From NCBI RefSeq assembly GCF_051660745.1, contig NZ_JBOFQF010000028.1:1-64000 (forward strand): a stretch of DNA of 64,000 nt, read 5' to 3'. The translations under genes and the position numbers were made by a program. The DNA is from Segniliparus sp051660745. GTDB taxonomy: Bacteria; Actinomycetota; Actinomycetes; Mycobacteriales; Mycobacteriaceae. Under the pieces are notes generated by a model, which worked only from the letters and a program-made list of their open reading frames with translations, was not told the origin of the DNA and searched no databases. Positions 26,121 through 33,950 of the stretch are shown piece after piece (positions within the stretch are counted from its first letter, which is position 1; each line of letters starts with the position of its first letter).

Positions 26121-26639
26121 ATGAGAATTTTGGTCGGGCAGCCCGTGCGGGCAGTCCTTGCTAGTGTGGCTGTTTTCGGCGTTGCCGCCTGCGAGAGGGG
26201 CGAGGGCGGCGGCCCTGCTGCCACCATTCAGACGGTGGCTGGCGCTACGGCAGCCACGCCTGCCCCGACCACGCCCAACATCAGCCCGATCAATGATCGG
26301 AGCCTGCTGTGCAGCCGGGCTCTGGGACGGACTCGGGACATCACGAGCGCTTCCGACGCTTATTGGAAGCTTGCTGGAAAATCTGGTTTCGGCGATCCGG
26401 AGGTGAGCGACGCTGGCGATAAGTTCCGGGCAGCTGCCGAGAGGACGATTCCGCTTCTGCGAGGCTTGGTTGGCGCCGGGGCTCCCCATGGTGTCGGTGA
26501 TGCGATTAAGCGATTCGCGGACGCGGCAGACAAGTTTTCCGATGCGGCAGGCGCACATTCTTCAGCGGCAGAAATAAACCCACTGGCGAGTTCTTGCGGC
26601 GATGCCTTGGACGGGCTCAAAGAGGCATGCAGAAAGTAA
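26121..26639 (+). CDS. Lipoprotein B of a duplicated pair
   Basis: A 172-aa paralogue of the preceding gene. The lipobox is GVAA-Cys24, with the same linker (AATIQTVAGATAATPAPTTP, then SPINDR). The mature domain has the same helical pattern (DAYWKL, GVGDAIKRFADA, two Cys in LCSRA and KEACRK) but low identity. The ATG at 26121 has AAGG seven bases upstream; an ATG 15 bases earlier lacks spacing. It is probably surface-anchored together with copy A, and its partner may be the following large protein. Confidence 0.7.
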   Translation: MRILVGQPVRAVLASVAVFGVAACERGEGGGPAATIQTVAGATAATPAPTTPNISPINDRSLLCSRALGRTRDITSASDAYWKLAGKSGFGDPEVSDAGDKFRAAAERTIPLLRGLVGAGAPHGVGDAIKRFADAADKFSDAAGAHSSAAEINPLASSCGDALDGLKEACRK

Positions 26640-26681
26640 ATACGGTTGCCTGAAAATTACTCAAGAGAGGGCTTGGATAAT

Positions 26682-28925
26682 ATGGGAATGCCATGGCCGG
26701 ACAAGTATGGCGCATTTAAAGATATAGCTGACAAACACTATTCGGACGCCGACGAGTCGGTGCTGGACTCGTCGGCGAAGGGGCACGACGCAGGTTTGAA
26801 GGCTCTGCAGTCAGCGTTGGAGCAAGCCGATCAGGCGTATGACGAGCTGTTAGGCGCATTCGAAATCGACGGGAAGCAGTCGGACTCCTATAGCGCGGTC
26901 AAGGCGCGCCAGTTGGAGTTCCGCCGCAAGGGCGGAGCCTTGGCGGCGAAGGCGCTTGCTGGACAGCAGTTCATGGAGGCAGCTGCCGGACCGGTCAAAG
27001 ACTCGAAGTCGAACGACCAGGACGCAGGGGGCAAAGCGCTGGAGAAGATCCAGAAAACCCAATTCTGGCCTGATTGGATGCTGCATCAAGCTGGCAAAGA
27101 GACCCATATGGAACAAGCAAGGAAACAGCTCGAAGACGACATGTCGGCCAACGAGACCACAAGGGTCAATGCGCTGAACGGGAAGTACAAGGAACCTGCG
27201 GGTGGCGACTACGGCTTCGACGGGCGTCCCACAAGCTGGAACAGCGGTGGGGTGAAGAGCGAGACAGGGCGCACGGATGCTGGAAGCGACACCGCTGTTG
27301 GCCCTGTGGAGAGCGAGACGGGGCAAACGAGTTTTGGGCGCGATGCACCTGCTCATCCTGTGAAGAGCGAGACGGGGCAAGCCAGCTTTGGAAGTGATGC
27401 TCCCGCTCGCCCTGTCGTGAGCGAGACAGGGCGCACCGACACACAGCAGGGCGCTTCCCGTACAGATGAGTCCGGCCAGCAATCCGCTGTGCCGGGAGCA
27501 GGCGGCCAAGGGGCTGGCGGCGCCAGCGCTTCCCAAGGCGCTGGCGGCAGCGGTTCGGGCGGCGCTGGCGCGCCGACGGGCAGCGGTTCCGCCGCAACCG
27601 GTTTGCAGTCGGGCGCCGCAGTGGCGGGCAAGCCGCAGGCCGCGCCCCCGCCCTCGATCTCCGGCGGGGGCGCTGGCGGCGGTGGGGGAGCCGGAGCCCT
27701 GCCTTCCATTGGCGGCCTCGCGGGCGGTCCCGGCGCGGGCGCCGGTCTCGCGCCCCGTATCGGAGGACTCGGGGGCGGTTCGGAAGCGCCCCGGACCGGC
27801 GTGCAAGGCGCTGGCGTGGCAGAGAAGCCTGCGGCGCAGTCGTCCTCGTCTGGCTCCGGTCCTCAGCAAGGCTCTGGCTTGAGCCGAGGCGGCGGCGGTG
27901 TTGGCGCTGGCGGGGCGACACATGCCCAGTCCGCGCAGCAGGCTGCCCTGCGCGACGCGCTGCGCGGCGACACGGCGGGCGGAGCCTCGGGCACGGGCAG
28001 GCGTCTCGACCACCAGAACCAAGCGTTGGGCACGGTACGGGCGGCCCAGTTGTCCCCGACGGCCTTGCAGTCGGCGCACGCGCAATCTGCGCAGCTCCTC
28101 TCCTCGTTCGGCGGGCTGGCGGGATCGCTGGCCTCGGCGCACCCCGCGTCCGGCGCGGGAGAGCTCGCGCACTGGATCGTCAACGGCGGCACGATCGTCG
28201 GCGCGGGCCGGGCCGGGTTCCTCGCGGACGGCGTCACCTGGGGCAGGGTCGAGCAGCCGCCGTTCGAGCATGTCGGCGTCACCGGTTTGGTGTTGTTGTT
28301 CGAGGACTCCCGTGTGGAGCCGAACCGGGACGCGGGCGTGTTCCGGCCGGTCGCCGCGCGAGTGACCACGACCGGGTGGATGGGCGAGGCCGACCCCGAG
28401 ATGCGCCTGCCCGAGGGGACGCGGATCTTGGACCGCTCCCAGGCCCCGGCGGCGACCGACCACATCACCGACGCGGGCCTGCTCGCGCGGGGGCTCGGGC
28501 GATGGCTGCTGGACAGCGGGCTCGACGGCGACAGGTCTTGGCGGCTCGTCGCGGTCTGCTTCTTGGAGGAACCGGACACGGAGAGCGTTGACGGGCTGCT
28601 GCGCTTGCAGCATCAAGTGGAGTCGTACTGGCCCGGCCGTCCGGGCTACGAGGCGGACGTGCCGCAAACGGCCGTCGCGGACGCGCGGTCCCTCGGCGGC
28701 GAGGAGCTGCGCGTGAAGCAGAACGACCCGCTCAGGCACGCCCAGGATCTGGCGCGCCTTGACCCGGACGGGCTGTACGACCCGACGGGCCTGCCCGCCA
28801 AAGAGGCGGCCTGGTATCGGGAGGCCGCCGAACGGGCGCAGCGGCCACAGCTCACGAACGCCCGCTGGAAGCAAGAGCTCGACCAGTACCGCAGGGAAGA
28901 GCGCGGCGGCGGGCCTAACTGGTGA
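26682..28925 (+). CDS. Large ESX-associated-like protein with repeats and C-terminal domain
   Basis: A 747-aa protein in three parts. Residues 1-185 form a helical domain (it begins MGMPWPDKYGAFKD; Tyr20-x3-Asp24 and FWPDWMLHQAG are notable). Residues 191-252 are 18-aa repeats around SETG. Residues 255-430 are a Gly/Ala/Ser/Pro linker. The C-terminal 300 residues form a compact domain (GRVEQPPFEHVGVTGLVLLF; YWPGRPGYEADV; Trp at the end) that I do not recognise as an enzyme. The layout resembles EspB/EspK-type ESX-1 proteins and, from memory, Rv2082/Rv0029. AGAGAGGG lies ten bases before the ATG; a TTG 36 bases upstream is also open. No signal peptide is seen, as expected for type VII export. 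Confidence 0.6.
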   Translation: MGMPWPDKYGAFKDIADKHYSDADESVLDSSAKGHDAGLKALQSALEQADQAYDELLGAFEIDGKQSDSYSAVKARQLEFRRKGGALAAKALAGQQFMEAAAGPVKDSKSNDQDAGGKALEKIQKTQFWPDWMLHQAGKETHMEQARKQLEDDMSANETTRVNALNGKYKEPAGGDYGFDGRPTSWNSGGVKSETGRTDAGSDTAVGPVESETGQTSFGRDAPAHPVKSETGQASFGSDAPARPVVSETGRTDTQQGASRTDESGQQSAVPGAGGQGAGGASASQGAGGSGSGGAGAPTGSGSAATGLQSGAAVAGKPQAAPPPSISGGGAGGGGGAGALPSIGGLAGGPGAGAGLAPRIGGLGGGSEAPRTGVQGAGVAEKPAAQSSSSGSGPQQGSGLSRGGGGVGAGGATHAQSAQQAALRDALRGDTAGGASGTGRRLDHQNQALGTVRAAQLSPTALQSAHAQSAQLLSSFGGLAGSLASAHPASGAGELAHWIVNGGTIVGAGRAGFLADGVTWGRVEQPPFEHVGVTGLVLLFEDSRVEPNRDAGVFRPVAARVTTTGWMGEADPEMRLPEGTRILDRSQAPAATDHITDAGLLARGLGRWLLDSGLDGDRSWRLVAVCFLEEPDTESVDGLLRLQHQVESYWPGRPGYEADVPQTAVADARSLGGEELRVKQNDPLRHAQDLARLDPDGLYDPTGLPAKEAAWYREAAERAQRPQLTNARWKQELDQYRREERGGGPNW
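27252..27437 (+). repeat. 54-bp tandem repeats (18 aa) in the 747-aa gene
   Basis: Three full units (27252-27305, 27306-27359, 27360-27413) and a partial fourth each encode V-x-S-E-T-G-(R/Q)-(T/A)-(D/S), then a variable tail ending in Pro. The units differ by point changes and keep frame, so copy number could change without breaking the protein. Confidence 0.85.
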
Positions 28926-28943
28926 GCGGGGGACGGGCGCGAG

Positions 28944-29825
28944 ATGGATTGGGCAACGGCTCCTGACGCGGCTGTGTGGGCCGCTGCGGTGCGAGGGACA
29001 AGGCTTGAACATGTGGGCCTGATGGAGGCAGCTGCCGAAGGCTTTTTCGAGGCGGCGGGCTGGGCGGAGGCGATGGCATGCCGAGCGGCGTGCGGCTATG
29101 AGCGGCTGCGGGCCATGAACGCTGCGCGGTCCCCGGACGATCCGCTGCAGCAGCGCGTTTTCGCGGAATACCGCGATGCGCTGGGACCTGGCGAGCTGCC
29201 GCCGGTCGGGTTCACCCGCCGGATGCTGGAAGCGATGTTCGACCGGGCCGCGTTGGCGTTGTGGGAACACGCGGCGCAGGCGGGCGAAGAGGCGTCGGCG
29301 TTGTTGGCGGCGGCTCGTGCGTGGGCGAAAGAAACGGAACAGTCGTGGACAGGCGTCGATTGGCGGCGGGACGGATACGACGCCCTCGCCCGCGAGAACG
29401 GCGGAGACGAGCTCTGGCGGACTTCGCGCGAGGATATCGCGGCGGGGGCGCAAGGGTGGTTCGTCCTGCCGGAAGGGCTTGCCCCTCCGGTCCGGCACTG
29501 GCGGCTGTCCTCGGCGCTCCAGCACGCTTTCCCGCCGGACGTGCTCCGGCAAGCGTGCGGCTCCCCGTACGCGATGCTGCAGGATCTGCGCCCCTCGAAA
29601 GAGGCGGGCCTGCGGCTCTCGCTCGAATACGCAGGCGAGCCGATGGCGGACCTGTTCGAGCTGGTCATCGCGTGGCATTGTCACGCGGGGGATCTGCTGA
29701 ACGAGCTGGCGTGCAGGCTCGCCGAGCTACACGGCCCATGGTTGGACGCGTTGTGGCTCTACATGGAGACCGGCGTGTGGCTATTGCGCGACGGGCGAGA
29801 TCTCACGAATCTCGACCGGTCTTGA
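28944..29825 (+). CDS. Unknown 293-aa protein closing the secretion-like cluster
   Basis: I do not recognise this soluble, helical protein. It is rich in Ala, Trp and Leu, with no signal peptide or membrane segment. Notable stretches are FFEAAGWAEAMACRAACGYE, VGFTRRMLEAMFD and LFELVIAWHCHAGDLLNELA. It starts 18 bases after the 747-aa gene and is presumably co-transcribed; it may be a chaperone, partner or immunity-like protein for it. Its last 45 bases overlap the convergent ctaA. Confidence 0.55.
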   Translation: MDWATAPDAAVWAAAVRGTRLEHVGLMEAAAEGFFEAAGWAEAMACRAACGYERLRAMNAARSPDDPLQQRVFAEYRDALGPGELPPVGFTRRMLEAMFDRAALALWEHAAQAGEEASALLAAARAWAKETEQSWTGVDWRRDGYDALARENGGDELWRTSREDIAAGAQGWFVLPEGLAPPVRHWRLSSALQHAFPPDVLRQACGSPYAMLQDLRPSKEAGLRLSLEYAGEPMADLFELVIAWHCHAGDLLNELACRLAELHGPWLDALWLYMETGVWLLRDGRDLTNLDRS

Positions 29826-30731
29826 GGCGCGGGTCCACGCGAGCGCTGTCGCCGAGGTCACCACGACCGCGCCCGCCACATGCAGCACCACGAGCAGCGC
29901 GGGCACGCCGAGGTGGTACTGCGCTATGCCGAGCGCGCCTTGGGCAAGGGCGAGCCCGACGACGAGGACTGCCGCTCTGCGGGCTTGCGGGCCTGCCGCA
30001 CGCGCGAACCACGCGAGCGCGGCCAAAGACGCGAGATACGCCAGCACGAGTACGCCATGCCAGCGGGCGAGCTCGACGATCGGCAGATCGAGGCGCGCGA
30101 CGGGTCGCGTCGGGCTCTTGTCTCCCGCGTGCGGGCCCGCGCCTGTCACGAATGTGCCTGCGACGAGGACGAGCACGAGCAGCACGCCGGACACGGTCGC
30201 GCTGGCTCGCAGCCCCCGGTCGGCGCCGTGCGCGGGCAGGTCGTTGTCCGGCTGGCGGATTTTCACGACCAACAGGGTCGCGAGCCAGACCATCGCCATC
30301 GAGGCGACGAGGTGGATCGCCACGGTCCACCATTTCAGGCCCGCGAGCACGGTGATGCCGCCGATCACCGCCTGCGCGAGCGTGCCGCCGATCATGGCCC
30401 AGCCGAGGACCAGCACTTCGCGCCTGCGGTGCGCACGCGTGACCAGCAACGCGACGGCGATGGCCGCGAGGCTCACCAAACCGGTGAGCGTTCGGTTGCC
30501 GAATTCGATTGCCTGATGCTGCCAGGGGACCAGCGCGTCGGGTCTCGGTGTCATGCTGTCGGGGAAACAACCAGGCCAGGTGGGGCATCCAAGGCCGGAC
30601 GAGGTGACGCGCACCACCGCGCCGGTGACGGTGATGAGCCCTTGCGTCACGAGGCAGACCAGCGCGGCGAGCCATTGCTGCCCGGAGGTGGGCTGCCAGT
30701 TCGCGATGCGGTCCTTCTGGGCTGTGTTCAC
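29781..30731 (-). CDS. ctaA: Heme A synthase CtaA (COX15 type)
   Basis: A 316-aa eight-helix membrane protein that oxidises heme O to heme A for cytochrome aa3 oxidase. The heme-ligand histidines are in WQHQAIEFGNR, VAIHLVAS, ARWHGVLVL and VLHVAGA. The extracellular Cys pair GCPTWPGC is present. The GTG start has TACGAT six bases upstream, so the mRNA is probably leaderless, with a palindromic operator across the promoter. The 3' end overlaps the convergent 293-aa gene. Confidence 0.92.
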   Translation of the reverse strand: MNTAQKDRIANWQPTSGQQWLAALVCLVTQGLITVTGAVVRVTSSGLGCPTWPGCFPDSMTPRPDALVPWQHQAIEFGNRTLTGLVSLAAIAVALLVTRAHRRREVLVLGWAMIGGTLAQAVIGGITVLAGLKWWTVAIHLVASMAMVWLATLLVVKIRQPDNDLPAHGADRGLRASATVSGVLLVLVLVAGTFVTGAGPHAGDKSPTRPVARLDLPIVELARWHGVLVLAYLASLAALAWFARAAGPQARRAAVLVVGLALAQGALGIAQYHLGVPALLVVLHVAGAVVVTSATALAWTRASRPVEIREISPVAQ

Positions 30732-30737
30732 GAACTC

Positions 30738-30769
30738 ATCGTAGTTTCTACTACGGATAGTAGTAGAAA
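30738..30769 (-). promoter_or_regulatory. ctaA promoter with overlapping palindromic operator
   Basis: The -10 TACGAT is at 30738-30743, six bases before the GTG. A perfect inverted repeat lies directly upstream: arms TTTCTACTAC (30745-30754) and GTAGTAGAAA (30760-30769), 5-base centre. It covers the spacer and the expected -35 position (about 30761-30766), a classic repressor site. The half-site resembles the TACTAC/GTAGTA boxes of CopY/BlaI/MecI repressors, but the centre is one base longer. Confidence 0.65.
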
Positions 30770-30779
30770 TGGGTCCGGT

Positions 30780-31988
30780 TCAGCTTGGGCTGGTGGTGTG
30801 GTGTTGGCCGGTTGGGCTGGTCCAGTGGACGGTTCCGTCGGGTTCTTGTGTGTCGTGCCAGTGGCCGTGGGTTTTGGCTCGGTGGTGGTGTCGGCAGAGG
30901 CGTTTCAGGTTTTCGGGAATGGTGAGGCCACCGGATTCGGGGTGTTCGTGGTTGAACGGGATGGTGTGATCCAACTCTGTTCGGGCTCGCCGGTAGCAGC
31001 CGGGGAAGCGGCAGTGTCCATCGCGTGTGTTGACGTGGGTCTCGACTGCTGAAGTTGGCTTGTATTGCTGGGGGTCTGTGGTGAATTTGATCCGCGAGGC
31101 CGCTTTGGCGAGCATTCGTGCGAGTCCCGAGTCAATCGGGGCTCCGTCCAGGAGCGCGGGTGCGGCGTCGCCAGCCAGAAGCGTGGTCTCGGTGATGACG
31201 AGTTCGATGTTCTTGGTGTGATGTGCGGGTCTTTGGGCTGCCTTGCAGGACGGCTTGCCGCATTCGCAGACGAGTTGGTGTTCTTCGCCGAGGATCGCGA
31301 GTGCGTCGCTGTGGCGGGTGAAGATGGGTCTTCCGTCGTCGGGGCACACGGTGCGGGCGATGGCGTCGAGGCGTTCGCGCAACTCGGCTGCCGCTTCCAG
31401 CGGCATCGTCCCACGCAAATCCGCCATGCCGTCACTGACGGGGGTGATGGTGAAGGAGCGGGACTTGTGCGCCCGCTCCCTGCGTTTCTTGCACCACTCC
31501 GGGTCGAGCCGCAGGTACTGGGCCTCCATCAGTTGCGAGATCTTCCCGTACGAGCACATCCGCCAGCGCGGTGCCTGGGCGGCGAGCCACGCGTCCAGCT
31601 CCTCCCGGCAACCGCTCGGGGCGAAACTGAGGTTCTCGCCCACGAACCGGGCGGCTTTCGCCGAGACCTCGGCCGCCGCCAGCTTCGCCCCGAGTTTCGG
31701 ATAGTTGACCGTCATGTCCTCCGCGAAGGACAGCATGGCCTCCGCGCCGCGCGACGACACCCCGAGCACGGGAGCAAGTTCTAAGAGCACGGCCTCACGC
31801 GTGGCGAAGGAGAAAATCCCTTTCCCCACGGCCTTCTCCTCGCGGATCTGGCGCTGCGCCACCTCCTCGGCGATCCTCGCCACCAGCACAGCCTTCCGCG
31901 ACAGCAGCACCGCCTCCTCGCGCTCCACTTCTGCGAGCGCGGCAAGCAGATCCCTCACCGCCGAACCGGTTCCCGCCGTGTCATCCAT
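30780..31988 (-). CDS. DUF222 / HNH endonuclease (13E12 repeat family), intact copy
   Basis: A 402-aa protein. The N-terminal DUF222 region spans about 1-280. The C-terminal HNH nuclease has CRFPGC, LDHTIPFNHEHP and RLCRHHHRAKTH as zinc and active-site elements. Such genes are multicopy in mycobacteria and related genera; their biological role is unclear, possibly repair or selfish spread. The ATG at 31988 is preceded by TCGAAC-GTAT-GGATGA, half of an SOS (LexA) box in the position where 13E12 genes often carry one. A TTG start 36 bases upstream is open. A truncated twin lies at 1-532. Confidence 0.85.
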   Translation of the reverse strand: MDDTAGTGSAVRDLLAALAEVEREEAVLLSRKAVLVARIAEEVAQRQIREEKAVGKGIFSFATREAVLLELAPVLGVSSRGAEAMLSFAEDMTVNYPKLGAKLAAAEVSAKAARFVGENLSFAPSGCREELDAWLAAQAPRWRMCSYGKISQLMEAQYLRLDPEWCKKRRERAHKSRSFTITPVSDGMADLRGTMPLEAAAELRERLDAIARTVCPDDGRPIFTRHSDALAILGEEHQLVCECGKPSCKAAQRPAHHTKNIELVITETTLLAGDAAPALLDGAPIDSGLARMLAKAASRIKFTTDPQQYKPTSAVETHVNTRDGHCRFPGCYRRARTELDHTIPFNHEHPESGGLTIPENLKRLCRHHHRAKTHGHWHDTQEPDGTVHWTSPTGQHHTTSPS

Positions 31989-32056
31989 ACGTTCGATTCT
32001 ACCCGAAAACACCAGGCGGAACAAGGAAAAACCACACGCTCGCGTGCCTACTTAAT
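31457..32056. repeat. Dispersed direct repeat, copy 2 (13E12-type)
   Basis: This is the second copy of the repeat at 1-600, in the same orientation. It covers the 5' half of the DUF222 gene and about 60 bases of upstream DNA. The two copies are over 31 kb apart and could recombine. Confidence 0.75.
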
Positions 32057-32109
32057 GCAGCCTGCGCAATGCTCGTTGCCGACTTGACGAAGCGGGCAGA
32101 AGGCAGCTT

Positions 32110-33903
32110 TTAGGTGTAAAGGGCTTCGATCTCGCTCGCGTACGACTTCGCCACCACGTCTCGTTTGATCTTGAGCGTGGGGGTCAGCGTGCCGCCCTCG
32201 ATGGAGAAGTCCTCCGGAAGCACTGCGAACTTCTTGATCGCCTCGGCATGCGAGACCTGCTTGTTCGCGCCGTCCACGGCTTTTTGCAGTTCGGCTTTGA
32301 GATCCGAGTTCTTCGCAAGCTCGGCGATCGGGGCGTCCGCAGGCAAGCCATGCGCCACGGCCCACGAGGAAGCGGCCTCCGGGTCGAGGGTGAGGAGCGC
32401 CGCGATGAACGGGCGGTCGTCGCCGACGACGACGCTCTGGCTCACCAGCTCGTGCTCTTTCAATCCGTCTTCGAGCACCTGAGGCGCGACGTTCTTGCCG
32501 CCAGCGGTGACGATGATGTCCTTCTTGCGCCCGGTGATGAACAGGAAGCCGTCCTCATCGATCCGGCCGAGGTCGCCGCAATGGAACCAGCCGTCCTCGA
32601 TCGCGCCCTTCGTCGCCTCGGGGTTGCGCCAGTACTCGCCGAACACGACCGGCCCGGAGAGCAGGATCTCGCCGTCGTCGGCGATGCGCGCGCCGCAGCC
32701 CGCCATCAGTTTGCCGACCGAGCCGATCTTGTTCCCCTCGGGGGAGTTGAAGGTGATCGCCGCCGTGCTCTCCGTGAGCCCGTAGCCCTGGTAGATATTG
32801 ATCCCGATGCCGCTGAAGAAGTGCACCAGCCTCGGGGCGATCGCCGCCCCGCCCGACACAGCGGCGAACAGCTTGCCGCCGACAGCGGCGCGGAGCTTGC
32901 CGTACAGGAGCCGGTCGAAGAGGGCATGCTGCAGTTTGAGGGCGAGGCCGGGCTTGCCCTCCTGCGAAGCCTCGCTGTACGCGATCGCGACCGCGCTCGC
33001 GCGCTCGAAGATCTTCTCCTTGCCCCCGGCGGCGGCTTTCTTCTTCGCCGAGTCGTAGACCTTCTCGTAGACCCTCGGCACCGAGAAGAGCAGCGTGGGC
33101 TGGATCTTCTGCAGGTCCTCCGACAAGTTCACGGTGGAGGAGAGGAACGTGATGAGCACGTCGGAGCTCATGCACGTGATGGTGAGCGCGCGGGCGAAGA
33201 TATGGGCCAACGGCAGGAACATCGCCGTGGTCGACTGGCCCTCTTTCGGGGCCATCGCCCTGACCGGCTCCTGGGTCGCGATCACCTCGGCGAGGAAGTT
33301 CCGGTGCGTGAGGCACACGCCCTTCGGCCTGCCAGTCGTGCCGGAGGTGTAGATGAGCGTGGCGAGGTCGTCCGCTCCGCGCTGCGCTCGGCGCGCGTCG
33401 AGCTCGCTGTCGGGGACGTCCGCGCCGCGCCGCACGAGTTCGTCGACCGCCGCGTCGCTGAAGACCAAAGTCTCGCGCAATGTGGCGATAGTCTCACACG
33501 TGGCTTGATGCGCCTGCTGCAATTTCGTGTCGTCCACGACGAAGAGCTTCGCCTCCGAGTCGCTGAGGATCCACCGGACTTGCTCGCTGGACGAGGTCTC
33601 GTAGACAGAAGTGGTGACGGCCCCGGCGGCCCAGGCCGCGAAGTCCAAGAGCGTCCACTCGTAACGGGTCGGCGCGCAGATCGCGATCCGGTCGCCGAGC
33701 TCGATCCCCGATGCGACGAGGCCCTTTGCGACCTTGCGCACCTCTTCGTAGAAGGTCTGGGCGGTTACTTTCCGCCCTGAGCCGTCGGTCGTCTGGTCGA
33801 AGAAAATATGGTTCGGGCTTTTCGTGGCTCGTTCCGAAACCACGTCGAGGACGGTGGCGGAGTCAGCGATGGTCAACGGGGTGCGGTTGTGGGTCTCACG
33901 CAT
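32110..33903 (-). CDS. Long-chain fatty-acid-CoA ligase (FadD15-like)
   Basis: A 597-aa acyl-CoA synthetase of the AMP-binding family. The P-loop-like A3 motif is LIYTSGTTGRPKGVCLTHRN. YGLTESTAAITFNSPE is the A5 region, and WFHCGDLGRIDEDGFLFITG with RKKDIIVTAGGKNVAP the A7/A8 hinge. It activates fatty acids to acyl-CoA through an acyl-adenylate. TAGGCT lies six bases before the ATG, suggesting a leaderless mRNA. It is the same size as FadD15 (about 600 aa). Confidence 0.9.
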   Translation of the reverse strand: MRETHNRTPLTIADSATVLDVVSERATKSPNHIFFDQTTDGSGRKVTAQTFYEEVRKVAKGLVASGIELGDRIAICAPTRYEWTLLDFAAWAAGAVTTSVYETSSSEQVRWILSDSEAKLFVVDDTKLQQAHQATCETIATLRETLVFSDAAVDELVRRGADVPDSELDARRAQRGADDLATLIYTSGTTGRPKGVCLTHRNFLAEVIATQEPVRAMAPKEGQSTTAMFLPLAHIFARALTITCMSSDVLITFLSSTVNLSEDLQKIQPTLLFSVPRVYEKVYDSAKKKAAAGGKEKIFERASAVAIAYSEASQEGKPGLALKLQHALFDRLLYGKLRAAVGGKLFAAVSGGAAIAPRLVHFFSGIGINIYQGYGLTESTAAITFNSPEGNKIGSVGKLMAGCGARIADDGEILLSGPVVFGEYWRNPEATKGAIEDGWFHCGDLGRIDEDGFLFITGRKKDIIVTAGGKNVAPQVLEDGLKEHELVSQSVVVGDDRPFIAALLTLDPEAASSWAVAHGLPADAPIAELAKNSDLKAELQKAVDGANKQVSHAEAIKKFAVLPEDFSIEGGTLTPTLKIKRDVVAKSYASEIEALYT

Positions 33904-33950
33904 GGCCTCAGCCTAGTCTGTGAGTCTTTCGCCCGAGCTTCAGCCTCGCC

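Noticed and set aside
26850..29684. 944-residue minus-strand frame opposite the 747-aa and 293-aa genes
   Set aside because: The sense strand carries in-frame 54-bp repeats, a ribosome site and a Gly/Ala linker typical of exported proteins; the antisense is a shadow.
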